From CAZYMF01 sp964648215 (lineage in GTDB: Bacteria > Desulfobacterota > Binatia > HRBIN30 > JACQVA1): a DNA stretch of 30,612 bases. The notes beneath the pieces were generated by a model that was given only the letters and a program-made list of their open reading frames with translations, searched no databases and was not told the DNA's origin. Position numbers and translations under genes: made by a program. Location: assembly GCA_964648215.1 (NCBI GenBank), contig CAZYMF010000037.1, positions 1 through 30,612 of the forward strand. The letters are read 5' to 3'. Shown here one piece after another: positions 1 through 7,132 of this stretch (position 1 is its first letter; the number at the start of each line of letters is the position of its first letter).

Positions 1-753
1 TCTCCCAGCGAGGCCGGCTTCCGGCCGCCGCGGCGGCGGCGCATTCACGAGGACGTCGCCGAGCAGCTGCGCGACGCGATCCTCGACGGACGCTTCCGCG
101 CCGGGCAGAAGCTGCCGCCCGAACGCGAGCTGGCCGAGGAGTTCCAGGTCAACCGCACCTCGGTCCGCGAGGCGATCAAGGTGCTCGAAGGCCTCGGCCT
201 GGTCACGGTACGGCAAGGGGACGGAGCGACGGTACAACCGCTGATCGACGCCTCCCTCGACATCCTGGCGCCGATGATCTTTCACGGCGGCCGCATCGAC
301 GCCGATACCCTGGTGGACATGACCGAGGTGATCATGCCGCTGCTCTTCGAGATGGCGCGGCTGGCCGTCGAGCGGCGGCAGCCACGGCAGCTCGTCGAGC
401 TGCGGCGGCTGCGCGACCTCATCGCCGACGAGGGGCGCGAGCGCGAGGAGCGCTTCGCTTCTTCGCGCGACCTGATCGTTCTGCTCTCGGACATGACGCG
501 GAACCGCGTCTGGCAGATGCTGGCCCGCCGGCTGCGGGCGCTGCTCGCCTCCGAGCCCCTGCGCGAGACACGCCGGCGGCTGCGGCGCGACCCGGGGCGA
601 ATCGTGCCGATCATCGACACCTCGCTGGACGCCATCGACAACGGCCGGCCCGAGGACGCTCTCGCCGCCCTGCGGCGCCTCATCACCCTGGTCGGCGACG
701 CCTCGCTCCAGGCCGGCTCGCAACGAACGAGCGCACGCGCCGCGGCCGTGTAG
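1..753 (+). CDS. FadR/GntR-family transcriptional regulator (5' partial)
   Basis: The frame is open from base 1, so the true start lies upstream. An N-terminal winged helix-turn-helix is plain at window residues 15-80: it contains LPPERELAEEF, the recognition-helix segment NRTSVREAIKVLE, and the wing GLVTVRQGDGATV, the classic GntR/FadR pattern. The remaining ~170 residues are helical and Arg/Leu-rich. The Asp/His metal-site pattern of FCD-type GntR ligand domains is not evident (no His after the RDLIVLLSDM segment), so a FadR-like or divergent effector domain is more likely; this is inference. It is followed 11 nt after its stop by a heptad hairpin element and then by the diiron gene on the same strand. 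Regulation of that neighbour is possible but not shown. The ligand is unknown. Confidence 0.85.
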   Translation, partial: SPSEAGFRPPRRRRIHEDVAEQLRDAILDGRFRAGQKLPPERELAEEFQVNRTSVREAIKVLEGLGLVTVRQGDGATVQPLIDASLDILAPMIFHGGRIDADTLVDMTEVIMPLLFEMARLAVERRQPRQLVELRRLRDLIADEGREREERFASSRDLIVLLSDMTRNRVWQMLARRLRALLASEPLRETRRRLRRDPGRIVPIIDTSLDAIDNGRPEDALAALRRLITLVGDASLQAGSQRTSARAAAV

Positions 754-763
754 GCGCTCCCGA

Positions 764-865
764 GGAAAACGAGAAACAGAAAACAGGAAACCGGAAATGA
801 AAAACAGGCCAATGTCCGACGAAGCACGAGCGATTTGCCGGCTTCCTGTCTCCGGTTTCTCATTC
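764..865. repeat. Heptad-built inverted repeat, copy 1
   Basis: The left arm (764-805) is six consecutive purine-rich 7-mers of consensus RGRRAAC or close to it. The right arm (838-865) is four 7-mers of the CCGGTTT/CCTGTCT type ending in CTCATTC. The arms are imperfectly complementary, so a long hairpin is possible. The core contains CAATGTCCG and GCGATTTGCCGG, also found in the copy at 5172-5254. It starts 11 nt after the stop of the upstream gene. Confidence 0.75.
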
Positions 866-882
866 GTTCCGGGCGGCCTGTC

Positions 883-947
883 GACCATCGACTGTTTGAT
901 CTTCAGCTCTTCGACCATCGACCATTGACTATTGACCATCGACTACG
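883..947. repeat. GACCATC-type heptanucleotide tandem repeat
   Basis: Five 7-bp units run head to tail at 913-947 with consensus GACYATY, and two more (GACCATC, GACTGTT) sit at 883-896, separated by 16 bp. The sequence is unrelated to the GGGAAAC-type heptads but has the same period. It lies in the leader of the diiron gene, ending just before its AAGGAG ribosome-binding site. Confidence 0.7.
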
Positions 948-968
948 ACCCCCCCAAGGAGCTTCGTC

Positions 969-2066
969 ATGAGCGATTTCACTGTCACCACCACAACCCA
1001 GGAGCCGGATCTCGATACCTCGATGAAGGTGATCTACCAGTGGAACTACGATCCCGACGTCGAGGAGCTGCGCCGGCTCTACGTCAAGGCCACCGAGGCG
1101 CAGTGGATCGCCGAGCGCGACATCGACTGGGAGCGGCGCATCGACCAGGAGAAGTTCGCCGCCACGCCGCTGGGCGCGGCGGTGCCGATCGAGCAGTGCT
1201 CCTATTGGAAGGCGCTCAAGGAGGAGACCCGGTGGGAGCTGACCCGACGGGCGGCCTCCTTCCGGCTCTCCAACTTCCTCCACGGCGAGCAGGGGGCGCT
1301 GATGGTGGCGGCGCAGCTGGTCAACGCCGTGCCCCACACCGACGCCAAGTTCTACGCCGCGACGCAGACCATGGACGAAGCGCGGCACGTCGAGGTGTTC
1401 GCCAAGTACATCGACAAGCTCGACGAGGTGCGGCCGATCGCGCCGGCGCTGCGCACCATTCTCGACGCCACGCTGCAGACCGAGAACTGGATGAAGAAGC
1501 TGGTCGGCATGCAGATCGTGGTCGAGGGGCTGGCGCTGTACAGCTTCCGCGAGATGCGCAACCTCACCGAGGAGCCGCTGCTGAAGGATCTGCTCACCTA
1601 CGTCGCCCGCGACGAGTCGCGCCACCACGCCTACGGGGTGCAGTACATCGAGCGCTGCGTGCCGTGCCTGAGCGACTCCGAACGCGAGGAGCTCGAGGAC
1701 TTCGCTCTCGAGGCGGCGCGCAGTCTGATCGACCAGCGCAACCAGCAGACCTTCCAGACCGCGATCATGGCGATCTGGGCCGAGGTCATCGACCCGGTCG
1801 AGCTGTTCACCTGCCTGGCCAACGAGCGCGACGAGCTCACCCGCAACCAGACGAAGGGGCGCCGCCTCGGCCCGGTGCAGGGCTTCGTCATCCCGACGCT
1901 ACGCCGCTGCGGCCTGCTCAGCGAGCGCGTGGCCAAGCGCTACCACGAGTTCCTCAAGGCCAACCTCAGCGGCAATCTGGTCGGCGACACCGTCGAGGAG
2001 TTCCTGCAACACATCCCCGAGCTTCCCGCGGACACCGCCGCCTGGGTGCTGGGTCAGACGCAATAG
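969..2066 (+). CDS. Ferritin-like diiron-carboxylate protein
   Basis: A 365-aa protein starting at ATG with AAGGAG about 8 nt upstream. It carries a full four-helix diiron ligand set: Glu107 (HGEQGA), Glu137-x-x-His140 (DEARH), Glu186 (VVEGLAL) and Glu216-x-x-His219 (DESRHH). Members of the ferritin/ribonucleotide-reductase-R2-like superfamily use such sites for O2-dependent oxidation, N-oxygenation, or iron chemistry. No signal peptide is visible, so it is probably cytoplasmic. The substrate cannot be read from the sequence. It resembles AurF/R2-like oxidase-type proteins more than storage ferritins because of its length and long C-terminal helical region. It sits behind a FadR-like regulator, which makes an acyl or xenobiotic substrate conceivable (inference). 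It converges with the lipoprotein gene, 21 bp from stop to stop. Confidence 0.8.
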   Translation: MSDFTVTTTTQEPDLDTSMKVIYQWNYDPDVEELRRLYVKATEAQWIAERDIDWERRIDQEKFAATPLGAAVPIEQCSYWKALKEETRWELTRRAASFRLSNFLHGEQGALMVAAQLVNAVPHTDAKFYAATQTMDEARHVEVFAKYIDKLDEVRPIAPALRTILDATLQTENWMKKLVGMQIVVEGLALYSFREMRNLTEEPLLKDLLTYVARDESRHHAYGVQYIERCVPCLSDSEREELEDFALEAARSLIDQRNQQTFQTAIMAIWAEVIDPVELFTCLANERDELTRNQTKGRRLGPVQGFVIPTLRRCGLLSERVAKRYHEFLKANLSGNLVGDTVEEFLQHIPELPADTAAWVLGQTQ

Positions 2067-2087
2067 GCGCGAACCGGGCCGCGGCAG

Positions 2088-2930
2088 CTAGCGCCCGGCC
2101 AGCGCCGCGGCGAGCTCGGGCTTGGCCTCGTTCATCGCCCGGCGCAGCGCCTCGAAGTGCCACGAGAACAGCGAGTGAGGATCGACCTGGGAGTCGGCCG
2201 GCGGCGGGATGAGATTGAAGCTGAAGCCGCCGCCGGTGCCGTAGACCATCGCCGAGCTGGTGTACAGGTTGACCACGCGTGAGATCTCGCTGGTCAGCGT
2301 GTGTTGCCAGATCACCGCGCCCCCGTCGGTGTCGGTCAGCGTGAGGTCGACGGTCACTCCGGCCGAGGTCTTCGCCATTGGGATCGGAATGAACCACAGC
2401 AGTACGCCAACCATTCCCAACCCGTAGGAGGTGGCCGACTCCGTCAGCGGCGACTCCCGCACCTTCCCCGTCAGCACGTAGCGGTACCCGGTGGCGGGCT
2501 CGTCCCCAACGTAGGCCACCCGGTCGAACAGACCACTCGCCGAGAGATCGGCAGCGATCGCGCGGGGGATGCTGGCGGGATAGTTGTACTCACCGAAGTC
2601 GGGCGCCACATAGTCTGGCGCCCAATCCGTCGTGCCGTATTCCTGCGCGATCCGATCGCTCTGCATCTTGACGCTCTCGTCGAGTCGCTCGAACGACAAC
2701 GAGACGTATGGAAGCAACGGCACGTAGGTCAGGAACATCCGCCCCTGCGTCTGGTAGAGCCGCGGGGGACGCTGCTCCTCGAAACGCTTCACTCCCAGCG
2801 CGGCGCCGATCGGCTGCGCCCGCAGCTTCATCTGCTCGTACCGGTAGCCGGTGGTGAAGGTCGGCGTCAGTTGACAGGCAGCCAACAGGGTCGCCATCAT
2901 CGCGGCCAACCAGCGTTGCAAGATTCTCAT
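2088..2930 (-). CDS. Putative lipoprotein, second gene of a lipoprotein pair
   Basis: A 280-aa protein. The N-terminus has two positive charges, a hydrophobic stretch and a lipobox LLAAC with Cys19, indicating a lipid-anchored exported protein. The start is ATG with GAGGGA upstream. The mature part contains ADLSASGLFDRV, then a strand YRYVLTGKVRE, a hydrophobic segment GLGMVGVLLWFIPIPMA (about residues 180-196), and VTVDLTLTDTDGGAVIW. This layout of small domain, hydrophobic hairpin and beta strands parallels the upstream gene. The family is not recognised. It lies 27 bp downstream of the other lipoprotein gene on the same strand, so the two are probably co-transcribed. An envelope-associated role is inferred. 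Confidence 0.75.
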   Translation of the reverse strand: MRILQRWLAAMMATLLAACQLTPTFTTGYRYEQMKLRAQPIGAALGVKRFEEQRPPRLYQTQGRMFLTYVPLLPYVSLSFERLDESVKMQSDRIAQEYGTTDWAPDYVAPDFGEYNYPASIPRAIAADLSASGLFDRVAYVGDEPATGYRYVLTGKVRESPLTESATSYGLGMVGVLLWFIPIPMAKTSAGVTVDLTLTDTDGGAVIWQHTLTSEISRVVNLYTSSAMVYGTGGGFSFNLIPPPADSQVDPHSLFSWHFEALRRAMNEAKPELAAALAGR

Positions 2931-2957
2931 GTCTCGTCCCTCGCCACCGAAATGCCG

Positions 2958-3698
2958 CTACAGGTGACCCGCGGCGTTCTTCTTCGGCAGAATCTCCGTG
3001 CCCGCGGCCCGAGTCGGTGCCGACGCCAGACTCGCCTGCACCTGCTTGTTCGCCATCTCCACGATCGAGTTGGCGATGAACTGGCCGTAGGCGGAGCGCA
3101 CCTCCTTGCGAAAGGGCGGAGTCGCGTCGTTGTCGTACTCCGTCAAGATGATGCCCCAAAGCAGATTGAGCCCGCCGAAGCCGGGCGTGTACCAGCCCGA
3201 TGAGGCCAGCGCACCGCGCCAGAAGTCGCAGTGGCGCATGTCATAATGCGTGTCGAACTCCTGGTGCGTAGACTCTGCAGCGCCGGCCAGGGAGAGGTCG
3301 ACGTCGGTGGCCAGGTCGGCGCTGTAGACGAAGCCGTTCCAGGCATGAGCGAAAACGACAAATCCCGGGAACGTGATCGGGAAGTTCCAGCCCGAGCCGT
3401 TGTACTTCGGCCGCACTTCGATCTTGACGCGAACGTCGGCCGGCGTGTCCGTCGCCGAAGGCGACGCGACCACCACCTTGGTGACATCCGGACGGGTAGC
3501 CAGCGCCTCGTGGATAAACTCGAAATACTCGTGCTCATCGGGACTAATCGAATTGTCGACGAGATCAAACGACATGTGACGCGATAATGAGGCGCTCTTG
3601 GAGTACTCGTTCAGGTTCTTCACCTGCATCGTATGCGTGCATGCGCTCGACCCGGCGGTCAGCGCCAGGGCCACCACCCAAACACCTACCTGCTTCAT
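2958..3698 (-). CDS. Putative lipoprotein, first gene of a lipoprotein pair
   Basis: A 246-aa protein. The frame stays open further upstream, but the ATG at 3698 is preferred because AAGGAGA lies 6-7 nt before it and the product then begins with a signal peptide and lipobox SSAC (Cys20). The mature protein has FIHEALATRPDVTKVVV, then VRVKIEVRPKY, a hydrophobic segment FPITFPGFVVFAHAW and VDLSLAG. This is the same order of elements as in the downstream lipoprotein, suggesting distant paralogy, with little direct identity. The family is not recognised. Its upstream region is the A+T-richer 3699-4178 gap, which should hold the promoter. Confidence 0.75.
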   Translation of the reverse strand: MKQVGVWVVALALTAGSSACTHTMQVKNLNEYSKSASLSRHMSFDLVDNSISPDEHEYFEFIHEALATRPDVTKVVVASPSATDTPADVRVKIEVRPKYNGSGWNFPITFPGFVVFAHAWNGFVYSADLATDVDLSLAGAAESTHQEFDTHYDMRHCDFWRGALASSGWYTPGFGGLNLLWGIILTEYDNDATPPFRKEVRSAYGQFIANSIVEMANKQVQASLASAPTRAAGTEILPKKNAAGHL

Positions 3699-4178
3699 TC
3701 CGTCTCCTTTCTTCGCAAGGATGTTCCGGACGGGGAACCGCAACCGAATCTCCCGGTCGAAATCGTGCGCCAACACGAGCAACGCCTGTGCCTGACGCGC
3801 GAGGAGCCGAGCCTCATCGCTTTGCCGCAATCCATCGTTAGCGCGGCAGCGGTTTCGAGAAAATGTCCGCGGCAAAGCACTCGCGTCTGTCAGAAGTGAG
3901 AGAGACTATCTTCCAAGCCACTTTGCTCACCCAGGTCGGCGACTTCAGGCTTCGAAACAAGAAGCCACCTAGCACATTCCATGAATGTATGTCCAAGGTG
4001 ATTCTCCCGAATTACCTGGCCCTGAGTGAAGTATTGCATTGCGACAATATCACCAGTGCTGCGACTCTGACTTGACATCGGCTCACATCGCCATCTGGCC
4101 AGGCGACGCTTCCAACGCAAAAGGCACTCCCGAGCGGAGAAAACCTTACGGGTGAAACAACGGCGATGAATCGTTCGA
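3699..4178. other. 480-bp intergenic gap, locally A+T-rich
   Basis: No convincing gene. Bases 3901-4080 are about 49% G+C (89 of 180 counted), far below the surrounding DNA. It lies between the ends of miaA (stop at 4179) and the start of the lipoprotein pair, so it should contain the promoter for the pair. I could not pick a defensible -35/-10. A short minus-strand frame (3890-4078, 62 codons) is open but has no ribosome-binding site. Confidence 0.6.
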
Positions 4179-5108
4179 TCAGAGCTCGCGTGCAAGCCGA
4201 TCCGTCTCGCCTTCCGCGTCGAACCACCGCACCGTCGGATCGGCGCGAAACCAGGTGAGCTGACGTTTGGCAAGCTGACAGGTGGCGCGGATCATGGCGG
4301 CGAGAGCCTCATCGAGGTTCATCTCCTCCGCCAAGACCGCGCCCATCTCGCGGTAGCCGATGGTCTGCAGGGTCGGCAAGGCGCGGGGGTAGCCGCGCTT
4401 CCAGAGGTCGCGCACCTCGTCGAGGAGGCCGGCCTCGATCATGGCCCGGCAACGTTGCGCCAGGCGCTGGCGCAGGCGCGCGCGCGCGAGCGTGAGCCCG
4501 ATCAGAGTCATCGGGACCGACGCCGCGCGGAAGCCGTGCTCGGCTTGCCAGGCGCTCATCGGTCGTCCGGTGACCAGCTCCACCTCGAGCGCGCGGATCA
4601 GACGCACCCGATCGTGGGGATGCAGACGCGCGGCCGTTACCGGATCCAGCTCCGTCAGTCGCCGGTGCAGCGAGCCGGCCGCCGCTTGCTCCTCCGCCTC
4701 CAGCCGGGCGCGCAGCTCCGCGTTCCGCGGCGGGCCGGGGAACAGACCGTAGCGCAGCGCCTTGACGTACAGTCCCGTTCCTCCCACCACGAGCACGCGC
4801 CGCCCGCGTCCCCGGATGTCCGCGATCGCCGCCGCGGCCAGCTCGCGGTAGCGGGCGCAGTCGAACGGCTGGTCCGGATCGACCACGTCGAAAACGTGGT
4901 GCGGCACGCGGGCCCGCTCGGCGGCCGTCGGCTTGGCGCTGCCGATGTCGAGCTGGCGATACACCTGTCGCGAGTCGGCATTGACGATCTCGGCCCCGAG
5001 CCGTTCGGCGAGCTCCAGCGCCAGCGCCGTCTTGCCGACGCCGGTGGGCCCGACGATGGCGAGAATCGGGGGTTGGGTGTCGGGTGTCGGGTGTCGGGAG
5101 GAGGGCAC
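4179..5108 (-). CDS. miaA: tRNA dimethylallyltransferase MiaA
   Basis: A 309-aa protein, the normal length for MiaA, which transfers a dimethylallyl group from DMAPP to N6 of A37 in tRNAs that read UNN codons. It has the P-loop GPTGVGKT (residues 20-27), the family motif NADSRQVYRQLDIGSAKP (43-60) with the general base region at Asp45, PHHVFDVVDP, and VVGGTGLYVKAL. The start is a GTG; its first 14 residues (MPSSRHPTPDTQPP) are encoded largely by a GACACCC heptad repeat, so this tail is repeat-derived and not part of the fold. It is the last gene of the pgi-mutL-miaA run, separated from mutL by 191 bp containing a heptad hairpin element. miaA next to mutL is a familiar arrangement. Confidence 0.95.
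   Translation of the reverse strand: MPSSRHPTPDTQPPILAIVGPTGVGKTALALELAERLGAEIVNADSRQVYRQLDIGSAKPTAAERARVPHHVFDVVDPDQPFDCARYRELAAAAIADIRGRGRRVLVVGGTGLYVKALRYGLFPGPPRNAELRARLEAEEQAAAGSLHRRLTELDPVTAARLHPHDRVRLIRALEVELVTGRPMSAWQAEHGFRAASVPMTLIGLTLARARLRQRLAQRCRAMIEAGLLDEVRDLWKRGYPRALPTLQTIGYREMGAVLAEEMNLDEALAAMIRATCQLAKRQLTWFRADPTVRWFDAEGETDRLAREL
5075..5095. repeat. GGGTGTC heptad triplet inside the miaA start
   Basis: Three perfect 7-bp units GGGTGTC in tandem on the + strand, flanked by partial units. On the coding (-) strand they encode the Pro/Thr/Asp-rich N-terminal tail of MiaA just before the P-loop strand. Confidence 0.7.
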
Positions 5109-5171
5109 TTCGCTACCTTACAAAGCCGCCGCCTGCCGCGGTGTCAAGGCGAGGAAGAGAGTAAAGAGAAC

Positions 5172-5254
5172 GGGAAACGGGAAACCGGGAACAGGGAACG
5201 GGGAACCGGTCAATGCCCGGACGCGCGCGATTGCCGGTTTCCCGTTCCCGGTTT
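5172..5254. repeat. Heptad-built inverted repeat, copy 2
   Basis: The left arm is GGGAAAC-type 7-mers at 5172-5185 and 5187-5207, with one extra base at 5186 between two runs. The right arm (5234-5254) is CCGGTTT, CCCGTTC, CCGGTTT. The core shares CAATGCCCG and GCGATTGCCGG with the copy at 764-865. It lies 46 nt beyond the mutL stop and before miaA, so a hairpin here could lower read-through or mark an mRNA processing point (inference). Confidence 0.75.
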
Positions 5255-5299
5255 CTTGCTGTGCGGTTCTCCGCGACGGATGCGCGGCCGACGACGGAC

Positions 5300-7132
5300 T
5301 CACGCCCGTTTGAACAGTCGCTCCAGCTCGCCGCGCGTCAGGGTGACGTAGGCGGGCCGGCCGTGCGGGCAGTTGCCCGAGAACGGGATGCTGTCCATCG
5401 CCGCCAGCAGCGCGCGAATCTGGTCCGGCCCGAGGCTCTGGCCGACACGCACCACGCTGTGGCACGCCAGCCGCGCCAGCACCGCCTCGGCGGCATCGCT
5501 GAGCCGGCGCGAGCCGCCGTTCTCGACGCACTCGTCGACGAGATCGCCAAGGAGCACCGCCGGGTCCGCGTCGCCGAGCAGCGCCGGCACCGCGCGCACG
5601 GCGAAGCTGCCGCCGCCGAAGGGCTCCACCTCGAAGCCGAGGGCGTGCAGCTCCTCGATGCGATCGGCCAGCAGCGCCGCCTCGCGCGGGCCGAGATCGA
5701 CCACGGTCGGCACCAGCAGCCGCTGCTGCGCCACGCCACCGGCGCCGTAGGCGCGCCGCAGCCGCTCGAAGGCCACCCGCTCGTGCGCCGCGTGCTGATC
5801 GATGAGCACCAGCGCATCGCCGCGCTGGCAGACGAGATAGCCCTCGAAGGCCTGCCCGATGACCTTCATGTTGGAGAAGAAGCCTTCGGCCGCCGGGGGC
5901 TCGGCCGAGGTGGGCGGCGGCTCGAGAGGAGGCTCGGGCGCCGCCGTACCCGTCGCCAGCGGGACCAGGGGCCGCAGACGGATGACGTCCGTGCTCGGCG
6001 GGGCGACCGGCCCGGGCGGCGCCGCCATCGGCTTCAACGTCATCGGCATCTGCCACGCCGTCGGCGCGGGCGACGCGCCCGCCGTCTCCGGCCGCGGCGC
6101 CTGCTGACGCAGCCGCTCCTGTACCGCGCGCGAGAGCAGCTCGTGCACCGCTCCGCCGCGACGGAAACGAACCTCCGATTTGGCCGGGTGCACGTTGACG
6201 TCGACCTCGTCGGGCGCCAGCTCCAGGAACACCACCGCCGCCGGGTAGCGGCCGTGCATGAGCAGAGTGCTGTAGCCCGCCACCAGCGCGTGGCTCACCA
6301 GCTTGTCGCGCACGTAGCGGCGGTTGACGAAGGTGTAGATCTGGCGCGCGGTGGGAAAGCTCAGGTGCGAGCCGGTGAGCCAGCCGTGGACGCCGCCGGC
6401 CGCGGTGCGGGCGCCGAGATCGAGCAATCCCTCGGCGCGCTGGCGGCCGAACACCTGCGTCACCCGCTCGCGCGGCTCGCCGGTGGCGGCCAGCTCGAGC
6501 AGGCGGCGCGAGCCGTGCCGGACCGAGAAACCGATCTCGGGAAAGGCCAGGGCGATGCGCGTCACCAGCTCGGTGACGTGTCCCACCTCGGTCGCCGGCG
6601 CCTTCAAGAACTTGCGCCGGGCCGGCGTGTTGCCGAACAGATCCGCCACCTCCACGCGCGTTCCCGGCGGGGTTCCCGCCTCGCGCACCTCTTGGATCGC
6701 CCCGGCGCGCACCACCACGCGCGTGCCGGCGAGATCCTGCGCGCGCCGCGTGGTCAGCGTCGTCGTCGACACGGCGGCGATGCTCGCCAGCGCTTCGCCG
6801 CGAAAGCCGAGCGTGACGATGCGGAAGAGGTCCTCGGCACAGCTCACCTTGCTGGTGGCGTGACGCGAGAAAGCGCACTCCGCATCGGCGGCGCTCATCC
6901 CCTCGCCGTCGTCGGTCACCGCGATCAGCGCCAGGCCGGCCTCCTCGATCGTCACGTCGATCCGGCGCGCGCCGGCGTCGATGGCGTTCTCGACCAGCTC
7001 CTTGACCACCGCCGCCGGGCGCTCGATGACCTCGCCGGCGGCGATCTGGTTGGCGATCTCCGGCGGCAGGACGCGCACGCGCCCGGCTTCCGGCGCCGGC
7101 GCGGAGCGAGGGTGCGTCGCGGCGTCCCTCAC
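5300..7132 (-). CDS. mutL: DNA mismatch repair protein MutL (endonuclease type)
   Basis: A 610-aa protein. The GHKL ATPase domain is intact: KELVENAIDAGA (Glu45 catalytic, Asn49 Mg-binding), DDGEGM (74-79), HATSK (91-95), GFRGEAL (109-115). A Pro/Ala-rich linker (about 340-410) leads to the dimerisation domain. That domain has the metal-dependent nickase motif DQHAAHERVAFE (445-456), an ACHSVV motif, CPHGRP (588-593) and a terminal FKR. MutL proteins with this set nick DNA themselves and occur in bacteria without MutH, unlike E. coli MutL. The GTG start overlaps the pgi stop (GTGA), with GGAG 8 nt upstream, implying translational coupling. mutS is not in the window. Confidence 0.96.
   Translation of the reverse strand: MRDAATHPRSAPAPEAGRVRVLPPEIANQIAAGEVIERPAAVVKELVENAIDAGARRIDVTIEEAGLALIAVTDDGEGMSAADAECAFSRHATSKVSCAEDLFRIVTLGFRGEALASIAAVSTTTLTTRRAQDLAGTRVVVRAGAIQEVREAGTPPGTRVEVADLFGNTPARRKFLKAPATEVGHVTELVTRIALAFPEIGFSVRHGSRRLLELAATGEPRERVTQVFGRQRAEGLLDLGARTAAGGVHGWLTGSHLSFPTARQIYTFVNRRYVRDKLVSHALVAGYSTLLMHGRYPAAVVFLELAPDEVDVNVHPAKSEVRFRRGGAVHELLSRAVQERLRQQAPRPETAGASPAPTAWQMPMTLKPMAAPPGPVAPPSTDVIRLRPLVPLATGTAAPEPPLEPPPTSAEPPAAEGFFSNMKVIGQAFEGYLVCQRGDALVLIDQHAAHERVAFERLRRAYGAGGVAQQRLLVPTVVDLGPREAALLADRIEELHALGFEVEPFGGGSFAVRAVPALLGDADPAVLLGDLVDECVENGGSRRLSDAAEAVLARLACHSVVRVGQSLGPDQIRALLAAMDSIPFSGNCPHGRPAYVTLTRGELERLFKRA

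Noticed and set aside
764..947. CRISPR array or attachment site
   Set aside because: The repeats are 7-bp units without regular spacers of 30-40 bp, and there are no cas genes or integrase in the window.
3699..3875. 59-residue upstream extension of the first lipoprotein
   Set aside because: It would bury the signal peptide and lipobox; the ATG at 3698 has a strong ribosome-binding site.
3890..4273. 127-codon minus-strand frame between miaA and the lipoprotein genes
   Set aside because: Overlaps the 3' end of miaA, has no ribosome-binding site and no recognisable motif. Its downstream part (3890-4078) looks a little more protein-like but is unsupported.
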